Part shown: in pieces, positions 1 through 6,536 of the stretch
How the letters are laid out: each line of letters starts with the position of its first letter
Numbering within the stretch: the stretch's first letter is position 1
Assembly: GCA_947302185.1 (NCBI GenBank)
Contig: CAMYVI010000051.1
Coordinates: forward strand, 1 to 12,356
Direction: 5' to 3'
Length of the DNA: 12,356 nt
Origin: an uncultured Lachnospiraceae bacterium
GTDB taxonomy: Bacteria > Bacillota_A > Clostridia > Lachnospirales > Lachnospiraceae
Translations under genes and position numbers: made by a program
The notes under the pieces: generated by a model
Database searches by the model: none
Seen by the model: only the letters and a program-made list of their open reading frames with translations
What the model was told of the DNA's origin: nothing

Positions 1-1
1 T

Positions 2-85
2 ATTCAAGACCGCCTCGACCTTCTTGCTTGTTTTCCTCTTCCTGAAGATACTCTCCTGACACAAGCTGAAGTAGTTCCCGGGTAA
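2..85 (+). CDS. Possible 3' end of an unidentified plus-strand gene (partial)
   Basis: One plus-strand frame is open from the window edge to a TAA at 83-85, giving 27 residues that end in QAEVVPG. I do not recognise the family. The stop lies only 5 nt before the long hairpin at 90-157, which is where a terminator would sit. That placement is the main reason to take the frame seriously. The minus strand also has an open frame here, so chance cannot be excluded. If the plus frame is real, this gene converges on secDF. Confidence 0.3.
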   Translation: MQDRLDLLACFPLPEDTLLTQAEVVPG

Positions 86-89
86 CGAA

Positions 90-157
90 AGAAGACCGAT
101 ATATATCCTGAGGGAAGCATTGCGAAGCAGCTTCCCGCGGATATATATCGGCCTTCT
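90..157 (-). terminator. Long hairpin downstream of secDF, probable terminator (perhaps bidirectional)
   Basis: Arms 90-108 and 139-157 pair over 19 positions with one imperfect pair. An inner stem pairs 112-118 (GGGAAGC) with 130-136 (GCTTCCC). The one imperfect pair is A-C in a plus-strand RNA but a G-U wobble in a minus-strand RNA. This suggests the fold is kept in the secDF transcript. The downstream minus-strand tract (TTCTTTCGTT) is only moderately U-rich. On the plus strand the hairpin is followed by a T-rich stretch (161-181), so it may serve both directions. Confidence 0.6.
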
Positions 158-191
158 CGAGTCTTTCTTCAGATTTATTTTACAAAAGAGA

Positions 192-2564
192 TTATCCTCT
201 CCTCTTTCTCTTCTTCTTGCCTTCTCCCTTCTTCGCCTGGCCACTCACAGCTTTTTCAGCAGCCCTCTCTGCGGCTGCAGCGGCTTTAGCCGCCTCTTTC
301 TCTGCTCTGGCTTCGGCTTCTCTGTATTCGACCGCAGTCTGGCCGATTTTGGTTCTCATGTAGAACCAAAGCACACCTGTCAGGAATACAGACGAATAAG
401 TACCGGCAACGATACCGACCATCATCGGCAGAGTGAATTCCTTGATGGAAGCCACACCGACCACATAAAGCACCAGAATAGACGCCAGTGTCGTGATATT
501 TGTATAAATACTTCGAGTAAGAGTCTGGTTGATTGCCTCATTGACCAGCTCCTTAAGACCGGTCAGTTTCTTAAGGCCCGGCAGCTTTTCACGGATACGG
601 TCAAAGATAACGATCGTTGAGTTGATGGAATAACCGAGAATCGTAAGCATAACGGCTATGAAAGAGTTACCGACGGAAATTCTCAGTATCGCATACGCCG
701 TAAGTGTGACCAGAACATCGTGAATGAGCGCGATGACTGCAGATGTAGCAAAGCGCATGTCCCTGAATCTGATAAAGATATACAGAAGCATAAGAACAAC
801 CGCAATGACCACTGCGAGAACAGCATCTCTTCTCATTTCTTTACCGACTGTTGCAGAAATATTCTCCGTTGTAACACTGTCGGAATCAACCTTGAAGTTT
901 TCTTCAAGCTTATCTGAAAGCTCAATTCTCTCCTGTACATTCAGTGTTCTTGTCTTAATGATGACCTGAGTGCTTCCGACGACTTTCTGCATGTTGACAT
1001 TTGCGTCGCCCGTTACTTCCATAACGACAGGCTTTACTTCATTGTCGAGTTCAGCCAGCTCGTAGTCTTTGCCGAAATCGACAGTAGTCGCGGTACCGCC
1101 AAGGAACTCAAGAGAGTAGTTAAGAGCGCGGTTGCCGTTGGCAGCATTGAAAATCATCCCGCCGATGCCGATCAAAAGAACCGCAGCGGCTATACCATAA
1201 CTGATTTTCGCTTTCCCGATGAAATCAATATGCGGATCTTTCTTAGTTCTTGCCCAGTACTTTGTATTTCGCAGGCCGATACCGTAAACCGCATACACAA
1301 GCAATCTGGAGATTACCAGCGCCGTGAACATGGACAGCGCTACGCCGAGCGCAAGGGTCATAGCAAAACCTTTGATCGTACCGGATCCCAGGAACCCGAG
1401 AACAGCGGCAGCAATAAGCGTCGTCACATTGCCGTCAACGATAGCCGACATAGCTTTGTGGAAACCGGACCGTATCGCTGCGATGAGCGGAGTACCGGAT
1501 GTGACTTCCTCACGAATGCGGGCATATATGATGACATTGGCGTCAACTGCCATACCGATTGAAAGAATAATACCTGCAATACCCGGCAGCGTAAGAGTCA
1601 GGTCAAACGCATTGAGCAGCACCAGGATCATAAACGTGTACAGAACAAGTACAAATGCAGCAATAAAACCCGGCAGCAGGTAAATAATGATCATGATAAG
1701 GCAGACAATTCCGAGACCTACCGCACCGCCTATAAGAGATGTACGGAGAGACTCCTGTCCGAGCTGAGCGCCGACAACATTTGAACGGATTTCGTTCAGA
1801 GTAAGCTTCAGACCGCCGATACGGATGAAGGACGCAAGCTGCTGTGCCTCTTCAATAGAATCCATACCCTCAATTACTGCCTTGCCGTTCGTGATGGCGG
1901 CATTGACTTTCGGAACAGATACAAATTCTCCGTCGTAATAGATACCTATTGTCTCACCTTTAGAGAAAGCAGTCGTGGTCGCGTCGGCGAACTTCTTTGT
2001 TCCCTCATCTGTAAAAGAAAGAGAAACGACATATTTCCTCTGACTCTGATCGCTGGAGTCTATTCCGCCTTCGGCAGAAGCGACATCAGATCCCGTACAG
2101 ACAACGGCACCGTTCGCCTCAAGTTCTTCAATAGTACCGTTCAGTACATACTTGCCCTGCTGTCCGTCATAAGTGTAGCTTTCACTGCCGTCCTCACCGT
2201 GCTCAGCAATAAAGTACAGTGAACCGGGTGTTCCGAGATCTTCCAGAATCTCATCGGCATTTGTAACGCCCGGGATTTCCACACTTATTCTGTTCGCGCC
2301 TTCCTGATATACATTTGCCTCCGTTGAATACTCATCTACACGCTTCTGCAGCTTATAGATAGTATCGTTCATATCTTCCATAGACGGGGCAGCCTGATCT
2401 GCCTCATATGTGATGGATACGCCTCCGGAAAGATCGAGACCGGTGTGAATGTGCCTCATCACTCCTTTGTGGTCATGTCCCCATCCGACGAGTGCTGTGT
2501 ACCCGGTCGCAATCGTAAAGACGAGAGCGAGGATGAGTACAATGATACTGGTTTGTTTCTTCAT
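192..2564 (-). CDS. secDF: Protein translocase subunit SecDF (fused SecD-SecF)
   Basis: This 790-residue inner-membrane RND-family protein uses the proton gradient to help pull preproteins through SecYEG and release them outside. SecD occupies about residues 1-430: TM1 at 7-26, the GLDLSGG motif at 42-48, an extracytoplasmic P1 domain, then five TM segments at about 275-427. The conserved GMAVDANVIIYARIREE segment carries Asp341. SecF follows from about 450, with LNYSLEFLGG at 481-490, a second external domain, and TM segments from 579 to 735 containing IHD (Asp616). SecD and SecF are often separate proteins in Clostridia; here they are one. The C-terminal 40 residues are Ala/Lys/Glu-rich and end in a very basic KKKRKRRG tail. 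ATG 2564 has AGAGG 9 nt upstream. The gene starts 20 nt after scfB stops, so the two are very likely co-transcribed. Confidence 0.97.
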   Translation of the reverse strand: MKKQTSIIVLILALVFTIATGYTALVGWGHDHKGVMRHIHTGLDLSGGVSITYEADQAAPSMEDMNDTIYKLQKRVDEYSTEANVYQEGANRISVEIPGVTNADEILEDLGTPGSLYFIAEHGEDGSESYTYDGQQGKYVLNGTIEELEANGAVVCTGSDVASAEGGIDSSDQSQRKYVVSLSFTDEGTKKFADATTTAFSKGETIGIYYDGEFVSVPKVNAAITNGKAVIEGMDSIEEAQQLASFIRIGGLKLTLNEIRSNVVGAQLGQESLRTSLIGGAVGLGIVCLIMIIIYLLPGFIAAFVLVLYTFMILVLLNAFDLTLTLPGIAGIILSIGMAVDANVIIYARIREEVTSGTPLIAAIRSGFHKAMSAIVDGNVTTLIAAAVLGFLGSGTIKGFAMTLALGVALSMFTALVISRLLVYAVYGIGLRNTKYWARTKKDPHIDFIGKAKISYGIAAAVLLIGIGGMIFNAANGNRALNYSLEFLGGTATTVDFGKDYELAELDNEVKPVVMEVTGDANVNMQKVVGSTQVIIKTRTLNVQERIELSDKLEENFKVDSDSVTTENISATVGKEMRRDAVLAVVIAVVLMLLYIFIRFRDMRFATSAVIALIHDVLVTLTAYAILRISVGNSFIAVMLTILGYSINSTIVIFDRIREKLPGLKKLTGLKELVNEAINQTLTRSIYTNITTLASILVLYVVGVASIKEFTLPMMVGIVAGTYSSVFLTGVLWFYMRTKIGQTAVEYREAEARAEKEAAKAAAAAERAAEKAVSGQAKKGEGKKKRKRRG

Positions 2565-2584
2565 GTTACTTTACCTCTTTATGA

Positions 2585-3997
2585 TTACTCTTCTGCTGCT
2601 TCCGCAGCCTTCAGCATAATGCTGCACTCCACACGTTTACGCTGGAGCCGGCATCCGATTTCGTAAACATCATTGATTCCTCCGGTGAAATTGAACGAGT
2701 TCGCAGCACAGCCGCCGCTGCAGTAAAATCTGGCGAAACAGCGTCTGCACTCCTCTTTCGAATAGACATTCACCTTCTTGAATTCTTTTACGATGTCCCC
2801 CCTCACAATGCCGGTATCCGTATTTCCCAGCAGGAATTGCTCGTTCCCGACGAACTGGTGACACGGATAAAAGTCGCCCCAAGGCGTCACCGCGAGATAC
2901 TCTGTTCCTGAACCACAACCGGAAAGTCGCTTATAGACGCAAGGGCCACCCGTTAAATCTATCATAAAATGGAAGAAATTAAAACCCTTTCCTTCCTTTT
3001 TACGCTTAATCATTTCGCGTGCAAGTATGTCGTATTGCTCGCAAAGAAACGGCACATCTTCGGGTCTTATCGCGTAATCCTCCTCCGGAGGTGCGACGAC
3101 CGGCTCCACAGAAATCTGGTCGAACCCAAGATCCGCCAGATGAAGTACATCCGCAGCGAAATCAAGATTCCAGTGCGTATAGGTGCCTCTCACGTAATAG
3201 GAAAGTCCAAGCTCCTGCCGCTGCTTTGCGAACTTCAGAAGTTTCGGAAGAATCAGGTCATAGCTTCCCTGGCCTTTTCTGAAAGGCCGCATGCGATCAT
3301 GCACTTCCCTGCGTCCGTCGATCGACAGGACAACATTGTGCATCTCCCGGTTGCAGAACTCCATGATCTCGTCATTTAACAGAACACCGTTGGTCGTCAG
3401 CGTAAAGCGAAAATGTTTCGGTGCAAATGTATTCTCCGATCTTTTCTCGAGCTCATGCCCGTATGCAACCAGCTGTTTCACAACTTCCCAGTTCATAAGA
3501 GGCTCACCGCCGAAAAAGTCAACTTCCAGATTTTTCCGAAGTCCCGAATTATTCACAAGGAAATCGAGCGCCTTTTTCCCGGTCTCATAGGACATCAGAG
3601 CGCGCCTGCCGTGATACTCACCTTCTTCTGCAAAACAGTACCTGCAGGCAAGGTTGCAGTCGTGTGCTATATGAAGGCACAACGCTTTCACAACAGTAGG
3701 ACGTTTCACGAATTCTTCGATGGCCGGAGCATAAGGTTCCGGGGAGAAGAGCGCACCCTGGTTCCTGAGTTCTTCCATTTCCTCAAGAACTTCCTTGATC
3801 TCGGTTTTCGCATCTTCAAGATCATACTTGCCGCTTTCCGCACTGGCCAAGAGCTGCTTTTCTGTATCCTCCGCGCTCTCCGTCTCGGCCATGATACCGG
3901 CCGCATCATAAAACAAGTCATCCGCGACATGGACCGAGCTGCTCGGCACATCCAGGATGATATTGTAGCCGTTACTCCTGTATCGGTGTATCTGCAT
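2585..3997 (-). CDS. scfB: SCIFF maturase, radical SAM/SPASM thioether-forming enzyme (CteB-like)
   Basis: This 470-residue enzyme should install a radical-formed thioether in the product of scfA, which is encoded just upstream. The N-terminus (about 1-80, NGYNIILDV then VHVADDL) resembles the peptide-binding RRE domain of SCIFF maturases. The radical SAM cluster motif is CNLACRYC (Cys114, 118, 121), with GGEP at 163-166. A C-terminal SPASM region supplies ligands for auxiliary 4Fe-4S clusters; candidate Cys are 353, 361, 379, 417, 420, 426, 430, 449 and 458, including CxxC and CSGGC patterns. Length and domain order match the family of characterised CteB from Clostridium thermocellum. ATG 3997 is preceded by AAAGGT. 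A terminator-like hairpin (4088-4112) lies between this gene and scfA, so it may be made in smaller amounts than the peptide. secDF follows after 20 nt. The exact bond made here is inferred from CteB. Confidence 0.96.
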   Translation of the reverse strand: MQIHRYRSNGYNIILDVPSSSVHVADDLFYDAAGIMAETESAEDTEKQLLASAESGKYDLEDAKTEIKEVLEEMEELRNQGALFSPEPYAPAIEEFVKRPTVVKALCLHIAHDCNLACRYCFAEEGEYHGRRALMSYETGKKALDFLVNNSGLRKNLEVDFFGGEPLMNWEVVKQLVAYGHELEKRSENTFAPKHFRFTLTTNGVLLNDEIMEFCNREMHNVVLSIDGRREVHDRMRPFRKGQGSYDLILPKLLKFAKQRQELGLSYYVRGTYTHWNLDFAADVLHLADLGFDQISVEPVVAPPEEDYAIRPEDVPFLCEQYDILAREMIKRKKEGKGFNFFHFMIDLTGGPCVYKRLSGCGSGTEYLAVTPWGDFYPCHQFVGNEQFLLGNTDTGIVRGDIVKEFKKVNVYSKEECRRCFARFYCSGGCAANSFNFTGGINDVYEIGCRLQRKRVECSIMLKAAEAAEE

Positions 3998-4027
3998 TTA
4001 ATATATTACCTTTCTGACATGTACTTT

Positions 4028-4043
4028 CTGATAGTTCTATCAG
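4028..4043. promoter_or_regulatory. Perfect palindrome upstream of scfB, possible operator
   Basis: CTGATAG and CTATCAG form perfect 7-bp arms with a 2-nt spacer, about 30 nt upstream of the scfB start. On the minus strand it overlaps a weak extended -10 (TGATAGAAC) that lies 18 nt after TTGCGA (4056-4061 region). This would allow a repressor to control a scfB-specific promoter. Both the promoter and the operator are inferences. A short RNA stem is the alternative. Confidence 0.3.
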
Positions 4044-4084
4044 ACTATGAATTGCTGTCGCAATTTTCTTTCCTTAATCACACT

Positions 4085-4112
4085 AAAAGAGGTCTGCTTT
4101 TCACAGACCTCT
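4085..4112 (-). terminator. Intercistronic terminator or attenuator between scfA and scfB
   Basis: AGAGGTCTG (4088-4096) and CAGACCTCT (4104-4112) form a perfect 9-bp stem with a 7-nt loop. On the minus strand the stem runs straight into TTTT. It lies 42 nt after the scfA stop and about 90 nt before scfB. Partial termination here would give more peptide transcript than enzyme transcript. Confidence 0.7.
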
Positions 4113-4153
4113 CGCTTAACTCTATTAGATGAGCCGTGTCAAATCAGCTAAGC

Positions 4154-4294
4154 TTACTTATGCTCGCAGCTCTGATTTCCAACCGTGCAGCTTGTCTTGC
4201 ATGCGGACTGGCAGGATGTCTGGCACTCGCCGCAGCCACCTTTCTTAACCGTGTTCTGAAGGTTCTTTGTATTCAGACTCTTGACATGCTTCAT
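4154..4294 (-). CDS. scfA: SCIFF ranthipeptide precursor (six cysteines in forty-five residues)
   Basis: This 46-residue peptide begins MKHVKSLNTKNLQNTV and carries exactly six cysteines at positions 21, 24, 28, 32, 36 and 43, matching the SCIFF family almost residue for residue. It is the substrate of the radical SAM enzyme ScfB encoded downstream. In the Clostridium thermocellum homologue CteA the maturase, as I recall, links Cys32 to Thr37; both residues are conserved here at the same positions (CKTSCT, 32-37). The mature product belongs to the ranthipeptides. SCIFF peptides have been proposed to act in cell-cell signalling in solventogenic clostridia, but the role here is unknown. ATG 4294 has a strong AGGAGG (4305-4310) 10 nt upstream and a good promoter behind it. 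No dedicated protease or ABC transporter is present in the window. A Gly-Gly pair precedes the first Cys. Confidence 0.97.
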   Translation of the reverse strand: MKHVKSLNTKNLQNTVKKGGCGECQTSCQSACKTSCTVGNQSCEHK

Positions 4295-4326
4295 TGATGA
4301 GAATCCTCCTTTAAAATAATGTAGTC

Positions 4327-4355
4327 AGTATAGCATAATGCCCACCTACAGGCAA
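4327..4355 (-). promoter_or_regulatory. Sigma-A promoter of scfA
   Basis: On the minus strand, TTGCCT (4350-4355) is followed after exactly 17 nt by TATACT (4327-4332). A TG lies one base upstream of the -10, making it an extended -10. Transcription would start near 4320 and leave a short leader of about 26 nt before the AGGAGG site. This is the best promoter in the window and implies high expression of the peptide. Confidence 0.72.
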
Positions 4356-4409
4356 GTAGCTTATTCTGTTATTATTATCACTGTGTCATTCCGGCCAAAC
4401 AACTGCCGA

Positions 4410-6212
4410 TTATTCTGACTGTTCTTCCTTCTTTCTGCGTCGTATGCTCTTTTTCCTTCTCGCAGAGTAAAGGAATGACTCAAAAATTGCTCCGAGTGAG
4501 GCGGCCGCCGAACTGAAATAAAGAGCAGCATTCGAAGTATCTCCGGTTTTCGGAGTTGTCCTGGACGCGCTTTGCGTCCTGCTGTCAGATGACCCTCCGG
4601 AGCTTCTGCCGGAAGAGCTGCTTCCGGATCTTCCGGAGCCGGAACCGCTGCCCGAGGAGCTTCCGCCCGAAGAACTGCTGCCGGAATTCCCGCCGGAGGA
4701 ACCGCTGTCTGTATCACCGGAAGATGTACTGCCGGATGATGTACTGCCTGAACTTCCGCCGTCCGTATTTCCCGAACCGGTGCTCGAAGAACTGTCGGAA
4801 CTTCCGCCGGGCTTCTGAGTTATTACAGTTTTCTTATCGGTATCTCCGACCAGTTGATTGGCGCCCGGCCCGGCAAGAGAGTCGTCGCCGTCGACCTTCG
4901 TAGTCTGCACGACTTTATCGGCAGGTATCATGACGGCATTTTCAGCAGATGTTGTCACAGCACGCGCAGCTGCTACAGTCTCTTTCGTTTCTTCTGTCTC
5001 TTTAGCTGCTTCTGTCTCATCAGCTGCTTTCGTCTCTCCGGCTGCTTCATTTGCGTTTACTGCTTCCTCATCTGCATTATCATCCGCTGCCGAGAACAGT
5101 TTTACTGCAAATCCGACAGCACTCTCAAGTACATCGCTCTCCGACGATACTTCCTCGGCGTCGGTCGATACAGACTCCGGAATTGAAACTCTTGCCATTT
5201 TTAATGTGAGACTGACAGAATTGGCTCCCGGAGCGTGAACATCTCTCTCATCAGATGAAACAGTATCTGTATCACGCAACGGAACATATTCACTCTCGTC
5301 ATCGTTTTCTGCATCATCATTTGCGGTTTCTGATTCGGTCAAATCACCGGCAGCATCAATACTCTCATCTGATTCACCCTCTTCCGGAAGGGCTTCATAC
5401 TCATCTTCATCCTCGGAATATGCTTCCGTTTCTGTCTCAGAATCATCTTCCCCGGGATACAAATCATACCCTTCATCCGCATCGGCGGAGTTTTCTTCAT
5501 TATCGGAAACGCCTTCATTGTCGGAGACATCTTCACTGTCGGAAGCGCCTTCATTGTCGGAGACACCCTCACTGTCGGAAGCGCCTTCATTGTAGGAGAC
5601 ATCTTCACTGTCGGAAGCGCCTTCATTGTCGGAAGCACCTTCATTATCAGAAATCTCTTCATTTAAATTATCTGAGATTTCCCGGTCACAGATTTCATCT
5701 TCAGATGAACCCGGTGCTTCCGGAGCGGGAACGGGAGCTTCTCCGACATAGTCATACTCTTCCTGATCCTCTTCAGGGTCTTCATCCCGGTCGACCGCTT
5801 CATATGTATCAGATTCATCATCAGAGTATTCGGAATCTCCTTCAGATTCGTCATCTTCGTCTTCAGATTCCTCATTTCCGTCTTCAGATTCCTCATCTGA
5901 AGAATCTGAGTCTTCCCGGGGATCGGAGAAATCCGTCTCTTCAGACTCTGTATCCTCATCAGATTCCGCATACAACTCTTCTGCTTTTGGAATTTCGGTC
6001 GGTTTCAATGTTATCTTCATTGAATTTCCGTCTTCCGTCTCGATATCATAATCACCGTATAGAAAATCTTCCCGTTCACTCTCTGACAGAGAATAAGATT
6101 TCCACTGTGAGGAATCAGCCAGGACTTCTCTCTGAGCCACAGTACCTAAGTTCACTGTAAGAACTCCGGCAGCCAGAAGAGTGCCGGCCCGGCAGATTGT
6201 TTTCTTACTCAT
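4410..6212 (-). CDS. Acidic Ser-rich repeat surface protein with sortase-type anchor (TPKTG)
   Basis: I do not recognise a catalytic domain in this 600-residue protein. Residues 1-32 form a signal peptide (basic MSKK, then LLAAGVLTVNLGTV, likely cleaved after VLA). About 45-310 is extremely Asp/Glu/Ser-rich and contains nine tandem hexapeptides (188-241, consensus SDNEGA). An Ala/Glu stretch follows at about 375-420, then a Ser/Gly linker at 469-545. The end carries TPKTG (553-557), a modest hydrophobic segment and a basic tail, the layout of a sortase substrate. TPKTG resembles the (S/P)PXTG signal of Clostridioides difficile SrtB more than LPXTG. ATG 6212 is preferred because AGGAG lies 7 nt upstream; an in-frame start at 6272 lacks a ribosome binding site and would spoil the signal peptide. 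The likely role is a negatively charged, extended wall protein, perhaps ion-binding. The next gene on this strand is scfA, with no clear terminator between. No sortase gene is in the window. Confidence 0.8.
   Translation of the reverse strand: MSKKTICRAGTLLAAGVLTVNLGTVAQREVLADSSQWKSYSLSESEREDFLYGDYDIETEDGNSMKITLKPTEIPKAEELYAESDEDTESEETDFSDPREDSDSSDEESEDGNEESEDEDDESEGDSEYSDDESDTYEAVDRDEDPEEDQEEYDYVGEAPVPAPEAPGSSEDEICDREISDNLNEEISDNEGASDNEGASDSEDVSYNEGASDSEGVSDNEGASDSEDVSDNEGVSDNEENSADADEGYDLYPGEDDSETETEAYSEDEDEYEALPEEGESDESIDAAGDLTESETANDDAENDDESEYVPLRDTDTVSSDERDVHAPGANSVSLTLKMARVSIPESVSTDAEEVSSESDVLESAVGFAVKLFSAADDNADEEAVNANEAAGETKAADETEAAKETEETKETVAAARAVTTSAENAVMIPADKVVQTTKVDGDDSLAGPGANQLVGDTDKKTVITQKPGGSSDSSSSTGSGNTDGGSSGSTSSGSTSSGDTDSGSSGGNSGSSSSGGSSSGSGSGSGRSGSSSSGRSSGGSSDSRTQSASRTTPKTGDTSNAALYFSSAAASLGAIFESFLYSARRKKSIRRRKKEEQSE
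5490..5651 (-). repeat. Tandem 18/36-bp repeats encoding nine hexapeptides
   Basis: Nine 18-bp units encode a hexapeptide with consensus SDNEGA, with variants such as SDSEDV and one SYNEGA. At DNA level they form a 36-bp higher-order unit. Copies at 5523-5558 and 5595-5630 are identical, the copy at 5559-5594 differs at three bases, and a half unit follows at 5631-5648. This points to recent tandem duplication. The number of units probably varies between strains. Confidence 0.85.
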
Positions 6213-6219
6213 ACTTTTT

Positions 6220-6224
6220 CTCCT
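6220..6224 (-). promoter_or_regulatory. Ribosome binding site fixing the start of the acidic surface protein
   Basis: AGGAG on the minus strand lies 7 nt upstream of ATG 6212. It supports that start over the in-frame upstream codon at 6272. Confidence 0.75.
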
Positions 6225-6313
6225 ATAATGCTCCGCCTGTCTGTGCAGTCCCGATTCAAGGAAACAAATCAATTTGCGGCGGATATCTACTCATAGTCTT
6301 AAATATATTATCA

Positions 6314-6342
6314 CATATAATTGTTAAATCATACGCTGTTAA
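6314..6342 (-). promoter_or_regulatory. Candidate promoter of the acidic surface protein
   Basis: TTAACA (6337-6342) and TATATG (6314-6319) on the minus strand are 17 nt apart. The -35 is good and the -10 moderate. The leader would be about 95 nt. In such AT-rich DNA chance matches are common. Confidence 0.35.
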
Positions 6343-6437
6343 TATTTCAGTTATATTACAAAACTATTATCTTTATATTCACATTTACGTATTTCTCATG
6401 CATAATTCCCGTGGCACAAATGAAAGATGACAGGTTA

Positions 6438-6466
6438 TTGCAAATTTGCGTAATGCGCTGTAAACT
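6438..6466 (+). promoter_or_regulatory. Candidate lipid-kinase promoter with an overlapping palindrome
   Basis: TTGCAA (6438-6443) and TAAACT (6461-6466) are 17 nt apart, about 70 nt before the kinase start. A perfect 10-bp palindrome, GCAAATTTGC (6440-6449), overlaps the -35 and could be an operator. A second possible -35 (TTGACT, 6466-6471) lacks a good -10. Confidence 0.38.
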
Positions 6467-6536
6467 TGACTGTATGTATCTCTGTCACAATTCCCGCTGA
6501 GAAACATGCTCAATTCATGCTGCAAGGGAGGATAAT

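Larger units (their letters stand above)
6213..6536. other. AT-rich divergent intergenic region
   Basis: This 324-nt spacer separates the minus-strand surface-protein gene from the plus-strand lipid kinase. It is much more AT-rich than the flanking genes. It holds a candidate promoter for each direction (separate entries). It also holds an 11-bp direct repeat (CAYAATTCCCG at 6401-6411 and 6486-6496). A weak 6-bp pairing between 6232-6237 and 6278-6283 lies in the surface-protein leader. No credible gene was found; one plus-strand open frame crosses it but has no ribosome binding site. Confidence 0.6.

Noticed and set aside
3413..4132. 239-codon plus-strand open frame
   Set aside because: It is antisense to scfB, which has clear radical SAM and SPASM motifs. 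The frame shows no family signature and runs into the intercistronic hairpin.
5490..5651. Regular repeats that could suggest a CRISPR array
   Set aside because: The units are directly adjacent 18-bp coding repeats with no unique spacers, in frame within a protein. No cas genes are present.
5255..6160. 301-codon plus-strand open frame, His/Leu/Arg-rich
   Set aside because: It is the antisense shadow of the acidic Ser/Asp/Glu repeat gene. Its His-rich repeats are the mirror of that skewed composition and it has no ribosome binding site.
6197..6430. 77-codon plus-strand open frame in the divergent spacer
   Set aside because: It overlaps the start of the surface-protein gene, lacks a ribosome binding site, and its hydrophobic Tyr/Ile-rich translation is typical of AT-rich non-coding DNA.
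6466..6495. TTGACT as the -35 of the lipid-kinase promoter
   Set aside because: No acceptable -10 lies 16-18 nt downstream. TTGCAA with TAAACT fits better.
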